A stretch of DNA of 64,000 nucleotides from Massilia sp. Leaf139. GTDB lineage: Bacteria > Pseudomonadota > Gammaproteobacteria > Burkholderiales > Burkholderiaceae_D. Positions 23,712 through 32,894 of this stretch are shown here, piece after piece (positions within the stretch are counted from its first letter, which is position 1; each line of letters starts with the position of its first letter). The notes beneath the pieces were generated by a model that did not search any database, had not been told where the DNA came from, and saw nothing but the letters and a program-made list of their open reading frames with translations. The position numbers and the translations under genes were made by a program. The stretch is from the NCBI RefSeq assembly GCF_001424165.1, contig NZ_LMOJ01000022.1, positions 533,111 through 597,110 on the forward strand, in the 5' to 3' direction.

Positions 23712-24527
23712 TTACTGACGCGTCCAGCTGACGTTGCTCGGGCAGGTGGTGGCGCCGGCGCCATGGCCGTCGGCCGCGCCGAAGCCCGTGACGAGGCCGC
23801 CGACGCTGCCGCTGCGGTAGCAGCGCGCCTTCCCGCCCACCGTCTTGCGGTAGATGGTGACGCCGTCGGGTGACGTGGTGCTCTCCAGCGTGACCTCGCG
23901 TGAAGCACCGCTGCGGGCGGCGGCGAAGGCTTCGGCGAAGCGTTCCCATTTGCGGTCGGGCTCGGCCGTGATCGGGCTGGCGCCCTTGCGCAGGTCGCGG
24001 TCGATGCGGCCCGCCATCGCTTTGGATGTGGCGAGCAGCTCGCCCGGCAAGGGTTCGGCGGACGCGGAGGCGGCCTGCGATTCGACCTGCGATTCGGCCC
24101 GGGATTCGGTCGGTTCAGGGTCGAGCGATGGCGCTGCGGCCGGCGCCGGCTCCGGCAAGGGCAGGCTGATGGCAGCCGGCTGGCGCGGGCGCAGCCTGGG
24201 CGGCGGCAGGGGCGTGACCGGCTCCGGCGCGGACAGCGGCGGGGAGCGCACGAAGACGAGGGTGGAACTGCGCACCGGCGCCTCGGGCGCTGGCGGGCGC
24301 ACGCCGATCATCCAGGCCAGCACCAGCAGCAGGTGCAGGCCGAGGGTGAGGACGAGCGGCGTCCACGGACGCGCTGCGCCGTAGACGGGGACGCCGCCGG
24401 ACGAGGCTCCCCTAGTCGCGACGCCGCTGGACGAGGCGCCGTCGGTCGGGGCGCCATCGGTCGAAGCGCCGCCGGCAGGGCCGCCTCGACTGGCGGTGCC
24501 GTGGCTTGAAGGGCCGCTCTCCACCAA
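23712..24527 (-). CDS. Membrane-anchored proline-rich protein of unknown function
   Basis: 271-residue protein. The N-terminal ~50 residues are Gly/Ser/Ala-rich and repetitive (GASTDGAPTDGASSSG). One transmembrane segment follows (PLVLTLGLHLLLVLAWMIGV), then a Pro-rich periplasmic stretch and a C-terminal domain with two Cys (KARCYRS and ATTCPSN). The topology is TonB-like, but the C-terminal domain is not a TonB fold I can recognise. The start is TTG 24527 or GTG 24524, only 3-6 nt after the aminopeptidase stop, with no ribosome-binding site of its own; translational coupling is likely. An internal start is possible. Confidence 0.6.
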   Translation of the reverse strand: MVESGPSSHGTASRGGPAGGASTDGAPTDGASSSGVATRGASSGGVPVYGAARPWTPLVLTLGLHLLLVLAWMIGVRPPAPEAPVRSSTLVFVRSPPLSAPEPVTPLPPPRLRPRQPAAISLPLPEPAPAAAPSLDPEPTESRAESQVESQAASASAEPLPGELLATSKAMAGRIDRDLRKGASPITAEPDRKWERFAEAFAAARSGASREVTLESTTSPDGVTIYRKTVGGKARCYRSGSVGGLVTGFGAADGHGAGATTCPSNVSWTRQ

Positions 24528-24530
24528 CGC

Positions 24531-27200
24531 TTACTTCGGCGCCGTCATGGCCTGCTTGATGCTCACGCAGCGCTGGTCTTCCTGCTGGGCGTCGAGCAGG
24601 GCGCGGCGGGTGCCGGCCGACAAGTCCTTCATCGTCGCCGCAGCCTGGGTCAGGCGCTTGACGCTGGCCGGGGTGCAGCTGGCCGGGATCAGGGTGTTGG
24701 CATAGCTGCGCATGTAGACCGGGCCGGCCGCCTTGTCGATCGCCGGCAGCTTGGCCAGGCGCGCGGCGGCCGTCTGTTCGGCCAGCGCGGTCTGCTCGGC
24801 CGGATACAGGCTGCCCATCGCGGTGCGGATCTTCGAGAACGGCAGCTCGGTCTTCAGGTCCTCGACCGTGCCCAGCCACTCGGCCTTGACGGCCGGATCC
24901 GGACGCACGACGGTCGCGGCCAGCGCGGCGGCCTGGCCGCTGTCGGACTTGTCGCGCGCCGCTTCCTGCTCGACCAGGGCGAGGGCGCCCGGATGGTTGT
25001 AACGGTTCAGGCGGCCGATGATGGCCCAGCGCAGATCCTGGTTGATCGTCAAGCCGTCCACCGCGGTCGTGCCGGCCAGGATGCCCGCCAGGCGCTCGAG
25101 CGCGGCCGGCGTGCTGGCCACGCCCAGGTAGGTGGTGAACCAGCGGCGCTGGAAGCTGTCGTTGCCATTGTAGGCCAGGGTGCTGTTCCAGGCCATATCC
25201 TCCAGCGCGGCGCGAGTCTCCTTGGCCCAGGCCGACTGCAGGTTCATCGCGTCGAGGTAGTTCTTGGCCGCGTTGACCTTGCCCAGCACGTCGCCCAGCA
25301 GCGTGTAATCCTTCTCCAATGGCGCGTTGACGAGGGCCGTCTTGATGAATTCGTTCAGCGCCAGCTTGCCGTCGAGGACACCGTCCCACAGGCTCTGCCA
25401 CAGCATGGTGCGCAGCAGGGGGTCGTCGACGTTCGCCAGGCTGGCGCGCGCCGTCTCGAACGAGCGCTTGTCGAGCTGCACCTTCACGAAGCCCCAGTCC
25501 TGGTAGTTCGGATACACCAGATCCGGGCAGGCGGTGCCGGCCAGCGCTGCCACCTGGGTGGTCGCGCCCTTGTAGGTCACGGGCAGGGTCTGCAGCGGCA
25601 CCAGCTTGCCGCCCTCTAGCTTGAAGCTGGCCACCTGGACGCGCTGTTCGCGCAGCGTCGGCAGGGCCTTGCTCGGCGCCGTCTGCTGCAGCGAGAAACT
25701 CTTCACCTTGCCGTTGGCGCAGCTGAAGTTGGCGGCGATCGTGTTTACGCCCGCTTCATACAGCCATTCGCGCGTCCAGCCCGAGAGGTCGCGCCCCGCG
25801 GCCTGGCCCAGGCTGCCGATGAAGTCGTCCAGTTTCGCGTTCTGGTAGGAATACTTGACCAGGTAGTTGTGCACGCCCTTGCGGAACATCTCCGCGCCCA
25901 GCAGGTGGCGCAGCTGCATCAGGGTCGAGGCGCCCTTCGAATACGTGATCGCATCGATGTTGTCGAAGGCGTTCGCGGTCGAGGGCACCGGCACCTCGAT
26001 CGGGTGGGTATTCGATTTCTGGTCTTGCGCGTAGGCGGCCTGCTTGCCGGTCGAATAGAAATGCTGCCAGGCGTCCTTGAACTCGGTCGCCTCGGCGGTG
26101 GCCAGCGTGCCCATGAAGGAGGCGAAGCTCTCGTTCAGCCACAGGCCGTTCCACCACTGCATGGTGACCAGGTCGCCGAACCACTGGTGCGCCATCTCGT
26201 GCATGATCACCGAGGCCAGCGACTGGCGCTGGGCGTCCGTCATCTTCGCCTTGTGCAGGAAGCCGCCTTCGGCGAAGGTGATGGCGCCGGCGTTTTCCAT
26301 GGCGCCGTACAAGAAGTCGGGCACGATCAGCTGGTCGTATTTCTCGAACTGGTAAGGAATGCCGAAGTAATTGTCGAAGAATTCCAGGCAATTCTTGGTG
26401 TAGCGGAACCAGTCTTCCGGCGTTACCTGGCTTGCCACCGACTGGCGTGCGAACAGGCGCATCGGGTACTTGCCGCTCTTGTCTTCCCACACCTTATACG
26501 GGCCGGCGTGCAGCGAGAAATTGTACGGGCTCAGCTTTTTCGTCGTCGGGAAGATCCAGCGTTTGTTCTTGCCTGCATCTTCGATGCGGGTCTCACGCGT
26601 GGTCGACACCACATGCCAGTCGGCCGGCGCAGTGGCGGTGACCTGGTAGGTGGCCTTCAGGTCGGGCTGGTCGAAGACCGCGAACATCTGGTGCGCGGCG
26701 GCCGGCTCGAAATGCGAGTAGGTATAGACGCGGCCGTCGACCGGGTCGACCATGCGGTGCAGGCCTTCGCCGTTCGTGCTGTGCAGGCGCTCGTAGGCGA
26801 TTACGACCGTGTTGCGGCCCTTGACCAGGTCGGCGGCCGCGATCGTCACGAACCAGTTGTTGTACTTGGCGTCGACCGTATTGCCGTTGACCGACACCGA
26901 TTTCACGGTCGCCTTGTCGAGGTCGATCGTCAGCGGCTGGGCATTGTCGGCCAGGTCGAAGCTGGCGGTGGTGACGCCGCTGAACGTCGGGTTGCCGGTC
27001 AGCGTGAATTCGAGCGTATAGGCGACGTTCGACACGCGCGCCGAACGGGCGGCGGCGTCTTCCTGCGACAGGAAGGCGTTCTCGGCGCGGACAGGCGCTG
27101 CCTTGGCAGTGGGGGCGGCGGGCGCGGCATGGGCGATGTTAGCGAAGGCAAATGCGGAGGCGATGGCCAGCGCCATGACGCGAGGAGCGGAGATCTTCAA
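24531..27200 (-). CDS. Secreted M1-family zinc aminopeptidase
   Basis: 889-residue metallopeptidase that removes N-terminal residues from peptides. It has the exopeptidase motif GAMEN and the zinc site HEMAHQW with the second Glu in LWLNESFA, 18 residues on. An ERAP1-like C-terminal helical domain follows. A signal peptide (ALAIASAFAFANIAHAAPA) marks periplasmic or exported location, unlike cytosolic PepN. The chosen start is TTG 27200, with AGGA about seven nt upstream; upstream in-frame codons look non-coding. The downstream proline-rich gene follows after 3 nt. Confidence 0.92.
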   Translation of the reverse strand: MKISAPRVMALAIASAFAFANIAHAAPAAPTAKAAPVRAENAFLSQEDAAARSARVSNVAYTLEFTLTGNPTFSGVTTASFDLADNAQPLTIDLDKATVKSVSVNGNTVDAKYNNWFVTIAAADLVKGRNTVVIAYERLHSTNGEGLHRMVDPVDGRVYTYSHFEPAAAHQMFAVFDQPDLKATYQVTATAPADWHVVSTTRETRIEDAGKNKRWIFPTTKKLSPYNFSLHAGPYKVWEDKSGKYPMRLFARQSVASQVTPEDWFRYTKNCLEFFDNYFGIPYQFEKYDQLIVPDFLYGAMENAGAITFAEGGFLHKAKMTDAQRQSLASVIMHEMAHQWFGDLVTMQWWNGLWLNESFASFMGTLATAEATEFKDAWQHFYSTGKQAAYAQDQKSNTHPIEVPVPSTANAFDNIDAITYSKGASTLMQLRHLLGAEMFRKGVHNYLVKYSYQNAKLDDFIGSLGQAAGRDLSGWTREWLYEAGVNTIAANFSCANGKVKSFSLQQTAPSKALPTLREQRVQVASFKLEGGKLVPLQTLPVTYKGATTQVAALAGTACPDLVYPNYQDWGFVKVQLDKRSFETARASLANVDDPLLRTMLWQSLWDGVLDGKLALNEFIKTALVNAPLEKDYTLLGDVLGKVNAAKNYLDAMNLQSAWAKETRAALEDMAWNSTLAYNGNDSFQRRWFTTYLGVASTPAALERLAGILAGTTAVDGLTINQDLRWAIIGRLNRYNHPGALALVEQEAARDKSDSGQAAALAATVVRPDPAVKAEWLGTVEDLKTELPFSKIRTAMGSLYPAEQTALAEQTAAARLAKLPAIDKAAGPVYMRSYANTLIPASCTPASVKRLTQAAATMKDLSAGTRRALLDAQQEDQRCVSIKQAMTAPK

Positions 27201-27437
27201 GACAGGTTCCTGGTGAGCAGGCGCCGCGCACCGGCGCACTATGCGAATCGCACGAGAATATCATGAGTGCAACGCTTTTCGGTAGCGCTTCCTGCACGCC
27301 GCGGGCATGGCCGGATAGGCATATCGCCCGTATGTACGCCCGTTATGGCCAGCAGGAATTTGACGCATGCATATGCCGCATGGCCTGCGGAAAGGGAGCC
27401 GTGGCATCGCCGTAGGGGCATCCCTGTGCATCGCTGT

Positions 27438-27443
27438 TATACT
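27438..27443 (+). promoter_or_regulatory. -10 box upstream of the SugE/Gdx gene
   Basis: TATACT lies 43 nt before the ATG at 27486; the -35 is not obvious. The short leader (about 38 nt) has no room for a guanidine riboswitch. The rest of the 285-nt gap 27201-27485 holds the divergent aminopeptidase promoter region and nothing else I can name. Confidence 0.4.
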
Positions 27444-27485
27444 TGCGCCCGTTTTCAAGCAAGGGCACAAGCCCGCGAAAGGTCG

Positions 27486-27815
27486 ATGATGAGCTGGTTT
27501 TATCTGGTGGTGGCGGGCCTGCTGGAAGTGGCATGGGCGGCAGGACTGAAGTACACGGAAGGCTTCACCAAGCCGATCCCAACGGCCTTTACCTTGCTGG
27601 CGATGCTGCTCAGCGTCGGCATGCTGGGCCTGGCCTTGCGCGACCTGCCGCTGGGCACGGCCTACGCGGTCTGGACGGGCATCGGCACCATCGGCACGGC
27701 CGTGTTCGGCATGATGATGCTGGGCGAGCCGGCCGGCGCCCTGCGCGTCGCCTCGATCGGCCTGATCGCGCTGGGCATCGCGGGCCTCAAATTGCTGACT
27801 CCAAGCGCGGCCTGA
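27486..27815 (+). CDS. gdx: Small multidrug resistance transporter, SugE/Gdx guanidinium-exporter type
   Basis: 109-residue, four-helix inner-membrane proton antiporter. The essential Glu and Gdx-type signature lie in AGLLEVAWAAGLKYTEGFT. The GTAYAVWTGIGTIG motif of helix 3 and GEPA loop are present. Gdx proteins export guanidinium and function as antiparallel dimers. Two adjacent ATGs (27486 and 27489) are possible starts. No guanidine riboswitch precedes it. Confidence 0.88.
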   Translation: MMSWFYLVVAGLLEVAWAAGLKYTEGFTKPIPTAFTLLAMLLSVGMLGLALRDLPLGTAYAVWTGIGTIGTAVFGMMMLGEPAGALRVASIGLIALGIAGLKLLTPSAA

Positions 27816-27843
27816 AGCAGCGCCGACAGCGCGTATCTTGGGC

Positions 27844-27875
27844 AAAAAAAAGCAGGCCACGCGGCCTGCTTTTTT
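27844..27875. terminator. Bidirectional terminator between gdx and the outer-membrane protein gene
   Basis: Perfect 8-bp stem AGCAGGCC/GGCCTGCT (27851-27870) with an ACGC loop, flanked by seven A on the left and six T on the right, so it can stop transcription from either convergent gene. Confidence 0.9.
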
Positions 27876-27897
27876 CATTGCTGCCTGCTACAAGCGC

Positions 27898-28569
27898 TCA
27901 GAAGCGATAGCTCAGGCCCACGCGGATGACCGGATAGGCCTTGAAGTCCTTCGCGTCCTCGGCCAGCTTGGCGTTTTCCACCGCTACGTCGCTGGCGATC
28001 TGGTTGCACACCAGCGCCGGCGCCGAGCAGCCGTGCGAAGCCAGGCTGGTCTTCGGCGAACCCTGGAAGGCCACGCCCAGATCCATGGCGAAGCCCCAGC
28101 CGGTGTTCTTGACGGCATTGCCCCAGCCGATGCCGAGGTAAGGGGCGGTCTTGCGGAAGTCGATCTTGCCGTTCAGCTTGCCGACCTGGGCGGTGCTGTA
28201 GGCGCGGCCGTTGATGGTGTAGGTGCCGTTCGCGGCCGGCTTGGCATCGGCGTCGATGCGGTTGCCGTTGTAGACCACGCCGCCGCTCAGGCGGAAGGCG
28301 CCGTCGAAAGGATGGAAGTCGAGCAGGGCGTCGGCCGTTGCCAGCTTCAGCTTGAATTCGTAGTCCAGATCCGAGGTGCTGCCGTCGTACGAATAGCCGG
28401 CATAGTTCAGGCCGACGCGGGCGTTGAGCTTGTTGGCCAGGGGCGTGGTCAGGTGCAGTCCGAAGCCGGTGGTGCCGAGGTCGACGGTGGCGGCCACATC
28501 CTGGGCCTGGGCGGTATTGGCCGCGGCCAGCGCGACGAACAGGATCGAAACAATCTTGGTGAATTTCAT
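27898..28569 (-). CDS. Outer-membrane beta-barrel protein
   Basis: 223-residue exported protein with signal peptide (KIVSILFVALAAANTAQAQ). Alternating hydrophobic strands with Tyr/Gly follow (ARVGLNYAGYSYDG, APYLGIGWGNAV, WGFAMDLGVAFQG), and the C-terminal strand VIRVGLSYRF ends in Phe as required for Bam-dependent insertion. It has the size of OmpW/OmpA-like 8-strand barrels, but no family signature is decisive. A Cys pair (HGCSAPALVC) may form an extracellular-loop disulfide. ATG 28569 has GGAA upstream. The 281 nt upstream (28570-28850) hold no gene. Confidence 0.8.
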   Translation of the reverse strand: MKFTKIVSILFVALAAANTAQAQDVAATVDLGTTGFGLHLTTPLANKLNARVGLNYAGYSYDGSTSDLDYEFKLKLATADALLDFHPFDGAFRLSGGVVYNGNRIDADAKPAANGTYTINGRAYSTAQVGKLNGKIDFRKTAPYLGIGWGNAVKNTGWGFAMDLGVAFQGSPKTSLASHGCSAPALVCNQIASDVAVENAKLAEDAKDFKAYPVIRVGLSYRF

Positions 28570-28850
28570 CGGGGATTCCAGTAGTTCAGCGAGCGCTGCG
28601 AAGATGGTGAATTGCCGTACGGCAATCGAAGTGAGGCCATCTTATTGTTCCGTATTGGCGCAGGCAAGCGTTTTCCCGCAGCGCAACATGATCCGTTGCG
28701 GAGGGGCGACAAGGCTTGTCGGGCTGTCTAGCCGGAGTGGAAACACCGGGAGGGGAGGGGTGAAAAGCCGCGCAGCGAAGGGCTGCGCCGGCCATCGGCA
28801 AAAAAGGTGGAAGATGCCGCGCACCCCTGATGGGCGCGCCGGCGGACAGG

Positions 28851-29099
28851 TCAGCGGTAGAACGCCTCGACCTTGCCCTTCAGTTTGATCAGCATCGGCT
28901 TGCCCTTGCGGTCGAGCGTCTTGCCGGCGGCGACCTTGATCCAGCCTTCGCTCAGGCAATACTCTTCGACGTCGTGGCGATCCTTGTCGTTGAAGCGGAT
29001 GCCGACGTCATGCTGGAACACGTCGCGGTTGTGGAAAGGGCTGCTCGGATCGATCGAGAGCCGGTCTGGGAGTGGGGGGAGGGTTGCGGTATCGTTCAT
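28851..29099 (-). CDS. DUF3297-family small protein
   Basis: 82-residue soluble protein that matches the conserved DUF3297 pattern (LPDRLSIDPSSPFHNRDVF, GIRFNDKDRHDVEEYCLSEGW and a Lys-rich end GKPMLIKLKGKVEAFYR). The function of the family is unknown. It lies 74 nt after the aspartoacylase-like gene on the same strand and may be its operon partner. Confidence 0.82.
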   Translation of the reverse strand: MNDTATLPPLPDRLSIDPSSPFHNRDVFQHDVGIRFNDKDRHDVEEYCLSEGWIKVAAGKTLDRKGKPMLIKLKGKVEAFYR

Positions 29100-29173
29100 G
29101 GTGCCGAATTATCCACTAGTTCGCGGATGGGGACAACGGCGCACGCTTTCGAGCGCGCGCCGTCGGAAGGCAA

Positions 29174-30148
29174 TCAGGCGCGGCCGAATTCCGGATTCGC
29201 CCGGGTCAGGTAATACCACTCCGAGTTCGCGCCCGCCTTGGCATCCGGGAACAGGATGCGGCCCGAAAATTCCGCCAGCACCGGCGTGCCGTCGGCGCGC
29301 GTGCCGATCTGTTCGCCTTCCTGCACCGGATCGAAGCTGGCCCAGGTGCGCGTAAAGCTGTCGGCCGCGTCGAGCTTGTCGTAGACGGCAACCATGTGCA
29401 GCGCTTCCATCGCCTCGAAGGGCACCGGCTGCGGCGCCGGCGCCTCGATCAGCTGCAGGTGCGCGAGCGTGTTGACGATGGCGTCATAGGCAACCTGCGG
29501 CGCCTTCGGATCGACGTGCTGGCCGCATTCCAGGGTCAGCGCGTAGCCGCCCGTGCTGCGCATGTATTCGGTGGTGCCCACGCCGTAGCGCAGCACGGTT
29601 TCCAGTTCGGCCGCGTTACCACGTGTGCGGCGCTGCACGCCGCCGCCGTAGGCCGCCATCCAGCCGGTGACGAAGCGGCGCACGCCCAGGCGCATCGCCA
29701 GGGCGCGTTCCTTTTCCGCGTGCACGAAAGGTTCGAGCGGGCCGTCGTTGTTGACCGGGCCGACCATCACGAAAGGCTCGCCCTTGGCCGCATTGAAGGA
29801 ATGCAGGTCGAGCAGCACATCGTGCTGGGCAAGCAGCGGGCACAGCCAGTTAGCGATCTGGTCTTCGAAGTCCTGGGGATCGTCCTTCGGGAACAGGTTG
29901 CGGTTCAGGTTGCGGTCGCCGTTGCGTTCGTTCTTGAAATAGGCGAGCGGATTGACGATCGGAACGAAAGTGACGCTGCCGGCGACGATGCGCCGCGCGC
30001 CGCTGTCGAGCTCGGCCATGACGCGGCGGATCGCTTCGGTACCGCAGATCTCGTTGCCGTGGGTTGCGCCCATGATGATCACGCGCGGGCCTTTGCCCAG
30101 GCCGGTATAGTTGACAGACTTGAACTGCAAATGCGGTGCGGAGGCCAT
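29174..30148 (-). CDS. Succinylglutamate desuccinylase/aspartoacylase-family zinc hydrolase
   Basis: 324-residue M14-like metal-dependent amidase. The first zinc ligands are in MGATHGNEICG (His, Glu) and the third His is in LLDLHSF. NGDRNLNRNLFP is the substrate-binding Arg/Asn motif, and the catalytic Glu lies in the TLECGQH region. A C-terminal beta domain (~250-324) is present as in AstE/AspA. No arginine-succinyltransferase genes are nearby, so the N-acyl amino-acid substrate is open. Confidence 0.85.
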   Translation of the reverse strand: MASAPHLQFKSVNYTGLGKGPRVIIMGATHGNEICGTEAIRRVMAELDSGARRIVAGSVTFVPIVNPLAYFKNERNGDRNLNRNLFPKDDPQDFEDQIANWLCPLLAQHDVLLDLHSFNAAKGEPFVMVGPVNNDGPLEPFVHAEKERALAMRLGVRRFVTGWMAAYGGGVQRRTRGNAAELETVLRYGVGTTEYMRSTGGYALTLECGQHVDPKAPQVAYDAIVNTLAHLQLIEAPAPQPVPFEAMEALHMVAVYDKLDAADSFTRTWASFDPVQEGEQIGTRADGTPVLAEFSGRILFPDAKAGANSEWYYLTRANPEFGRA

Positions 30149-30262
30149 GCTTGTGATCCAGGAAATTACGGTGCCGACATTTTATCGGAAACAGGCCTCC
30201 ATGCGTCTGGCACCCGCGGACAGGACATGGCATGATCCGGCACTCTTCTTTTTCTACCACCC

Positions 30263-31453
30263 ATGACCGACTCCGGCCGCAACGATTCACTCGGCAACAA
30301 CTCAGCGAGCGACGCCCGCAGCGTCCGCCTGAACGGCCTCGATACCCTACGCGCGCTGGCCGTGACGCTCGTCGTGCTGCACCATTACACCCTGTTCGTC
30401 TCGAACGACGACCATACCTTCGGCTGGGTCGGGCGCATCGGCTGGGCCGGCGTCGACCTGTTCTTCGCGCTCTCGGGCTACCTGATCGGCAACCAGATTT
30501 TCAAGGCGATGAGCACCGGTGCGGGGCTCTCCCTGAAGGCCTTCTACGCGCGCCGCCTGCTGCGTACGCTGCCGAATTACCTGGTGGTGCTCGCCCTGTA
30601 TTTCCTGTGGCCGGCCTGGGGCGAGCACGCACCCCTCGCGCCGCTGTGGCGCTACCTCAGCTTCACCCAGAACCTGGGCCTCAAACCCGGCACCGCGTTC
30701 TCGCACAGCTGGTCGCTCGCGATCGAAGAGCAGTTCTACCTGCTGCTGCCGGCGCTGGCCCTGCTGGGCGCCGCGCTGCGCCTGAGGATCGGTGCCGCCT
30801 GGCTTGTGGTCGCCTGCGTCGTGCTGGGCGGAATGGCGCTGCGGGCACAATTATGGTTCGGCTATGTCGATGCCCACAAGTATGGGATTTACTTCTATTA
30901 CAAGCTCATCTATTACTCGAGCTTATGCCGGCTGGACGAGCTGGTGGCGGGCGTGGCGCTGGCCCTGGTCAAGAACCGGCATCCGGCCATGTGGACGAGC
31001 CTGACGGCACACGGCAACCGTGCGCTGGCGGCGGGCCTGGCAGTCACCGGCCTGACGTTCTGGCTGCTCCTGGACGACCGCTACGGCTTGATCTCCACCG
31101 TCTTCGGCTATCCGCTGCTGGCGCTGGGCTTCGGCCTCCTGATCCTGGCGGCGCTGTCGCAGCGTTCGCTGCTGCGCGACCTGCGCGTGCCCGGCGCCGG
31201 GCGCCTGGCCATCTGGTCGTACGCCATCTACCTGACCCACCGCGGCGCCTGCGCGGTCGCGGCCGGGCCCTTGCAGGAACTCGGCTACGGCCCGCAGACG
31301 AAGCTCGCGATCGCGCTGCTGCTGGCCATCTCCGTGCTGTCGGGGTGGATCCTGTACCGCCTGGTGGAGACGCCCTTCATGGCGCTGCGCGCGCGCTACG
31401 TGCCGAGCAATCTCGCGCAGTCGATGTTCAATCCTTTGCCTCGACATCGATGA
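30263..31453 (+). CDS. Membrane acyltransferase, OafA/YrhL (acyltransferase 3) family
   Basis: 396-residue inner-membrane protein with about ten helices. The family signature starts with LNGLDTLRALAVTLVVLHHY (catalytic His), followed by WAGVDLFFALSGYLIG, FYARRLLRTLPNY and SHSWSLAIEEQFYLLLPAL. Such enzymes O-acetylate or acylate surface polysaccharides, LPS or peptidoglycan; the acceptor is unknown. Its 3' end overlaps the convergent hypothetical gene by 26 bp. It is divergent from the aspartoacylase-like gene. Confidence 0.88.
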   Translation: MTDSGRNDSLGNNSASDARSVRLNGLDTLRALAVTLVVLHHYTLFVSNDDHTFGWVGRIGWAGVDLFFALSGYLIGNQIFKAMSTGAGLSLKAFYARRLLRTLPNYLVVLALYFLWPAWGEHAPLAPLWRYLSFTQNLGLKPGTAFSHSWSLAIEEQFYLLLPALALLGAALRLRIGAAWLVVACVVLGGMALRAQLWFGYVDAHKYGIYFYYKLIYYSSLCRLDELVAGVALALVKNRHPAMWTSLTAHGNRALAAGLAVTGLTFWLLLDDRYGLISTVFGYPLLALGFGLLILAALSQRSLLRDLRVPGAGRLAIWSYAIYLTHRGACAVAAGPLQELGYGPQTKLAIALLLAISVLSGWILYRLVETPFMALRARYVPSNLAQSMFNPLPRHR

Positions 31454-31907
31454 CGTCGAAGGCCGCCGGCATGGCGCCAAGAAAAGCCAGCACCGCGTGC
31501 ACGCGTTCGCGCATGTCCTGGCCCTGGGTGGCCTCGATCGCCGCGCGCAGGCCCGGACGCGCCTCCAGCGTGTACGGACTGCGGTAGGCTTCGATCAGCA
31601 GCATCACCAGATCCGAGGGCGCGCCGCAGGATCGGCGCAGGCGGGTGTCGATCACGCCGAGCAGGGTGCGCTGCATGGCCGGCGTCGGGTTGGCGATGTG
31701 GGCGAAGACCGAGGGCGTGTTGGCGATCGAAGCGCACAGGGAGCGCTCGATGGCGTCCGGTTTCAGGTCGGACGCGATGTCGAAATAGGCGCGATCCCAG
31801 TGCGTGCGCGCATAGGCGTGATGGGCGGGAAAGCGGTCGACCGTCTCGAAGCCGAGTGCATGGCTGGCGCGCGAGAGCAGGTCGAGGAAGAGTGGCATGA
31901 GTGGCAT
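31428..31907 (-). CDS. Hypothetical cytosolic protein
   Basis: 159-residue, mostly helical protein (LFLDLLSRASHALGFETVDRFPAHH ... HVLAFLGAMPAAFDVIDVEAKD in pieces) without a recognised domain, signal peptide or membrane helix. Candidate starts are ATG 31907 and 31898; neither has a good ribosome-binding site. It follows the pirin gene after 63 nt on the same strand. Confidence 0.55.
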   Translation of the reverse strand: MPLMPLFLDLLSRASHALGFETVDRFPAHHAYARTHWDRAYFDIASDLKPDAIERSLCASIANTPSVFAHIANPTPAMQRTLLGVIDTRLRRSCGAPSDLVMLLIEAYRSPYTLEARPGLRAAIEATQGQDMRERVHAVLAFLGAMPAAFDVIDVEAKD

Positions 31908-31970
31908 GCCGGCAGTGTAACGCAAGCGCGCCTCCGCGATCGGTCGACCGCAAAGGCGCAATCCAACACA

Positions 31971-32864
31971 CTAGTTCGTGAAACGCCCGGCGCGAAAATC
32001 GTCGACCGCCTGCTGCAGCTCGGCCTGGGTATTCATCACGAAGGGCCCGTACTGCGCGATCGGCTCCTTCAAGGGCCGGCCCGCGATCAAGAGCAGCCGG
32101 GTCGGCGCGGAAGCCTTGATCACGACGCCATCGGCGCCTTCGGCATTGTCGAAAATCGCCATGCGCGTGGCCGGCACGCCCTTGCCGCCGACGACCGCCT
32201 CGCCGCGGAATACATAGATGAAGGCATTGTGCCCGGCCGGCAGGGTTTGTTCGAAGCTGGCGCCTGCCGGCAGCGCGATGTCGAGATAAATCGGTGCCGT
32301 ACCGTCGCGCTGCACGGCGCCCTCGACACCGTGCGAGCTGCCGGCGATCACCTGCACGGCCGCGCCGGAATAGAGCGTGAAGCGCGGCAGCTCGGCGTTC
32401 GGGATGTCGCGGTACCAGGGCGCGCACAGCTTGTCCTTCCCCGGCAGGTTCAGCCAGAGCTGGAAGCCTTCCATCAGCCCTTCGGTCTGTTCCGGCATCT
32501 CGGAGTGGATCACCCCGCGCCCGGCCGTCATCCACTGCACGCCGCCATCCGTGATCAGGCCTTCGTTGCCGGCGCTGTCGCGGTGGCGCATGCTCCCGTG
32601 CAGCATGTAGGTGACGGTCTCGAAGCCGCGGTGCGGGTGCTCCGGAAAGCCGGCGATGTAGTCGCCGGGCTTGTCGCTGCCGAAGGCGTCGAGCATCAGG
32701 AAAGGATCGAGGCGGCGCTGCAGGGTGTTGGTCAGCACGCGGTTGATCCTGACGCCGGCGCCGTCCATCACGAACTGGCCGCCGATCACGCGCTCCACGC
32801 CGCGCGGGCGGATGACACGTTCTCCCTGCGGAATCTGCTGCGCTACTTGCGTTACTGCGTCCAT
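31971..32864 (-). CDS. Pirin-family bicupin protein
   Basis: 297-residue two-cupin protein. The metal-binding set is visible as FPEHPHRGFETVTYMLHG (two His) and GVIHSEMPEQ (His, Glu). Pirins bind iron; some act as quercetin dioxygenases or redox sensors. GAGGAG lies upstream of ATG 32864. It lies 30 nt downstream of azoR on the same strand, and pirin-azoreductase-LysR groupings suggest quinone or electrophile stress handling. Confidence 0.9.
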   Translation of the reverse strand: MDAVTQVAQQIPQGERVIRPRGVERVIGGQFVMDGAGVRINRVLTNTLQRRLDPFLMLDAFGSDKPGDYIAGFPEHPHRGFETVTYMLHGSMRHRDSAGNEGLITDGGVQWMTAGRGVIHSEMPEQTEGLMEGFQLWLNLPGKDKLCAPWYRDIPNAELPRFTLYSGAAVQVIAGSSHGVEGAVQRDGTAPIYLDIALPAGASFEQTLPAGHNAFIYVFRGEAVVGGKGVPATRMAIFDNAEGADGVVIKASAPTRLLLIAGRPLKEPIAQYGPFVMNTQAELQQAVDDFRAGRFTN

Positions 32865-32894
32865 GATCCTCTCCTCGAACTCTGCGTTAGCGAT

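Noticed and set aside
27201..27485. A guanidine riboswitch upstream of the SugE/Gdx gene.
   Set aside because: No paired hairpins with ACGR loops, no ykkC-like or guanidine-III core, and the apparent leader is under 40 nt.
28570..28850. A possible gene or terminator in the gap between the outer-membrane protein and DUF3297 genes.
   Set aside because: Only an imperfect GCGC/GCGC hairpin with a distant T-run is visible; no frame has family sequence or a good ribosome-binding site.
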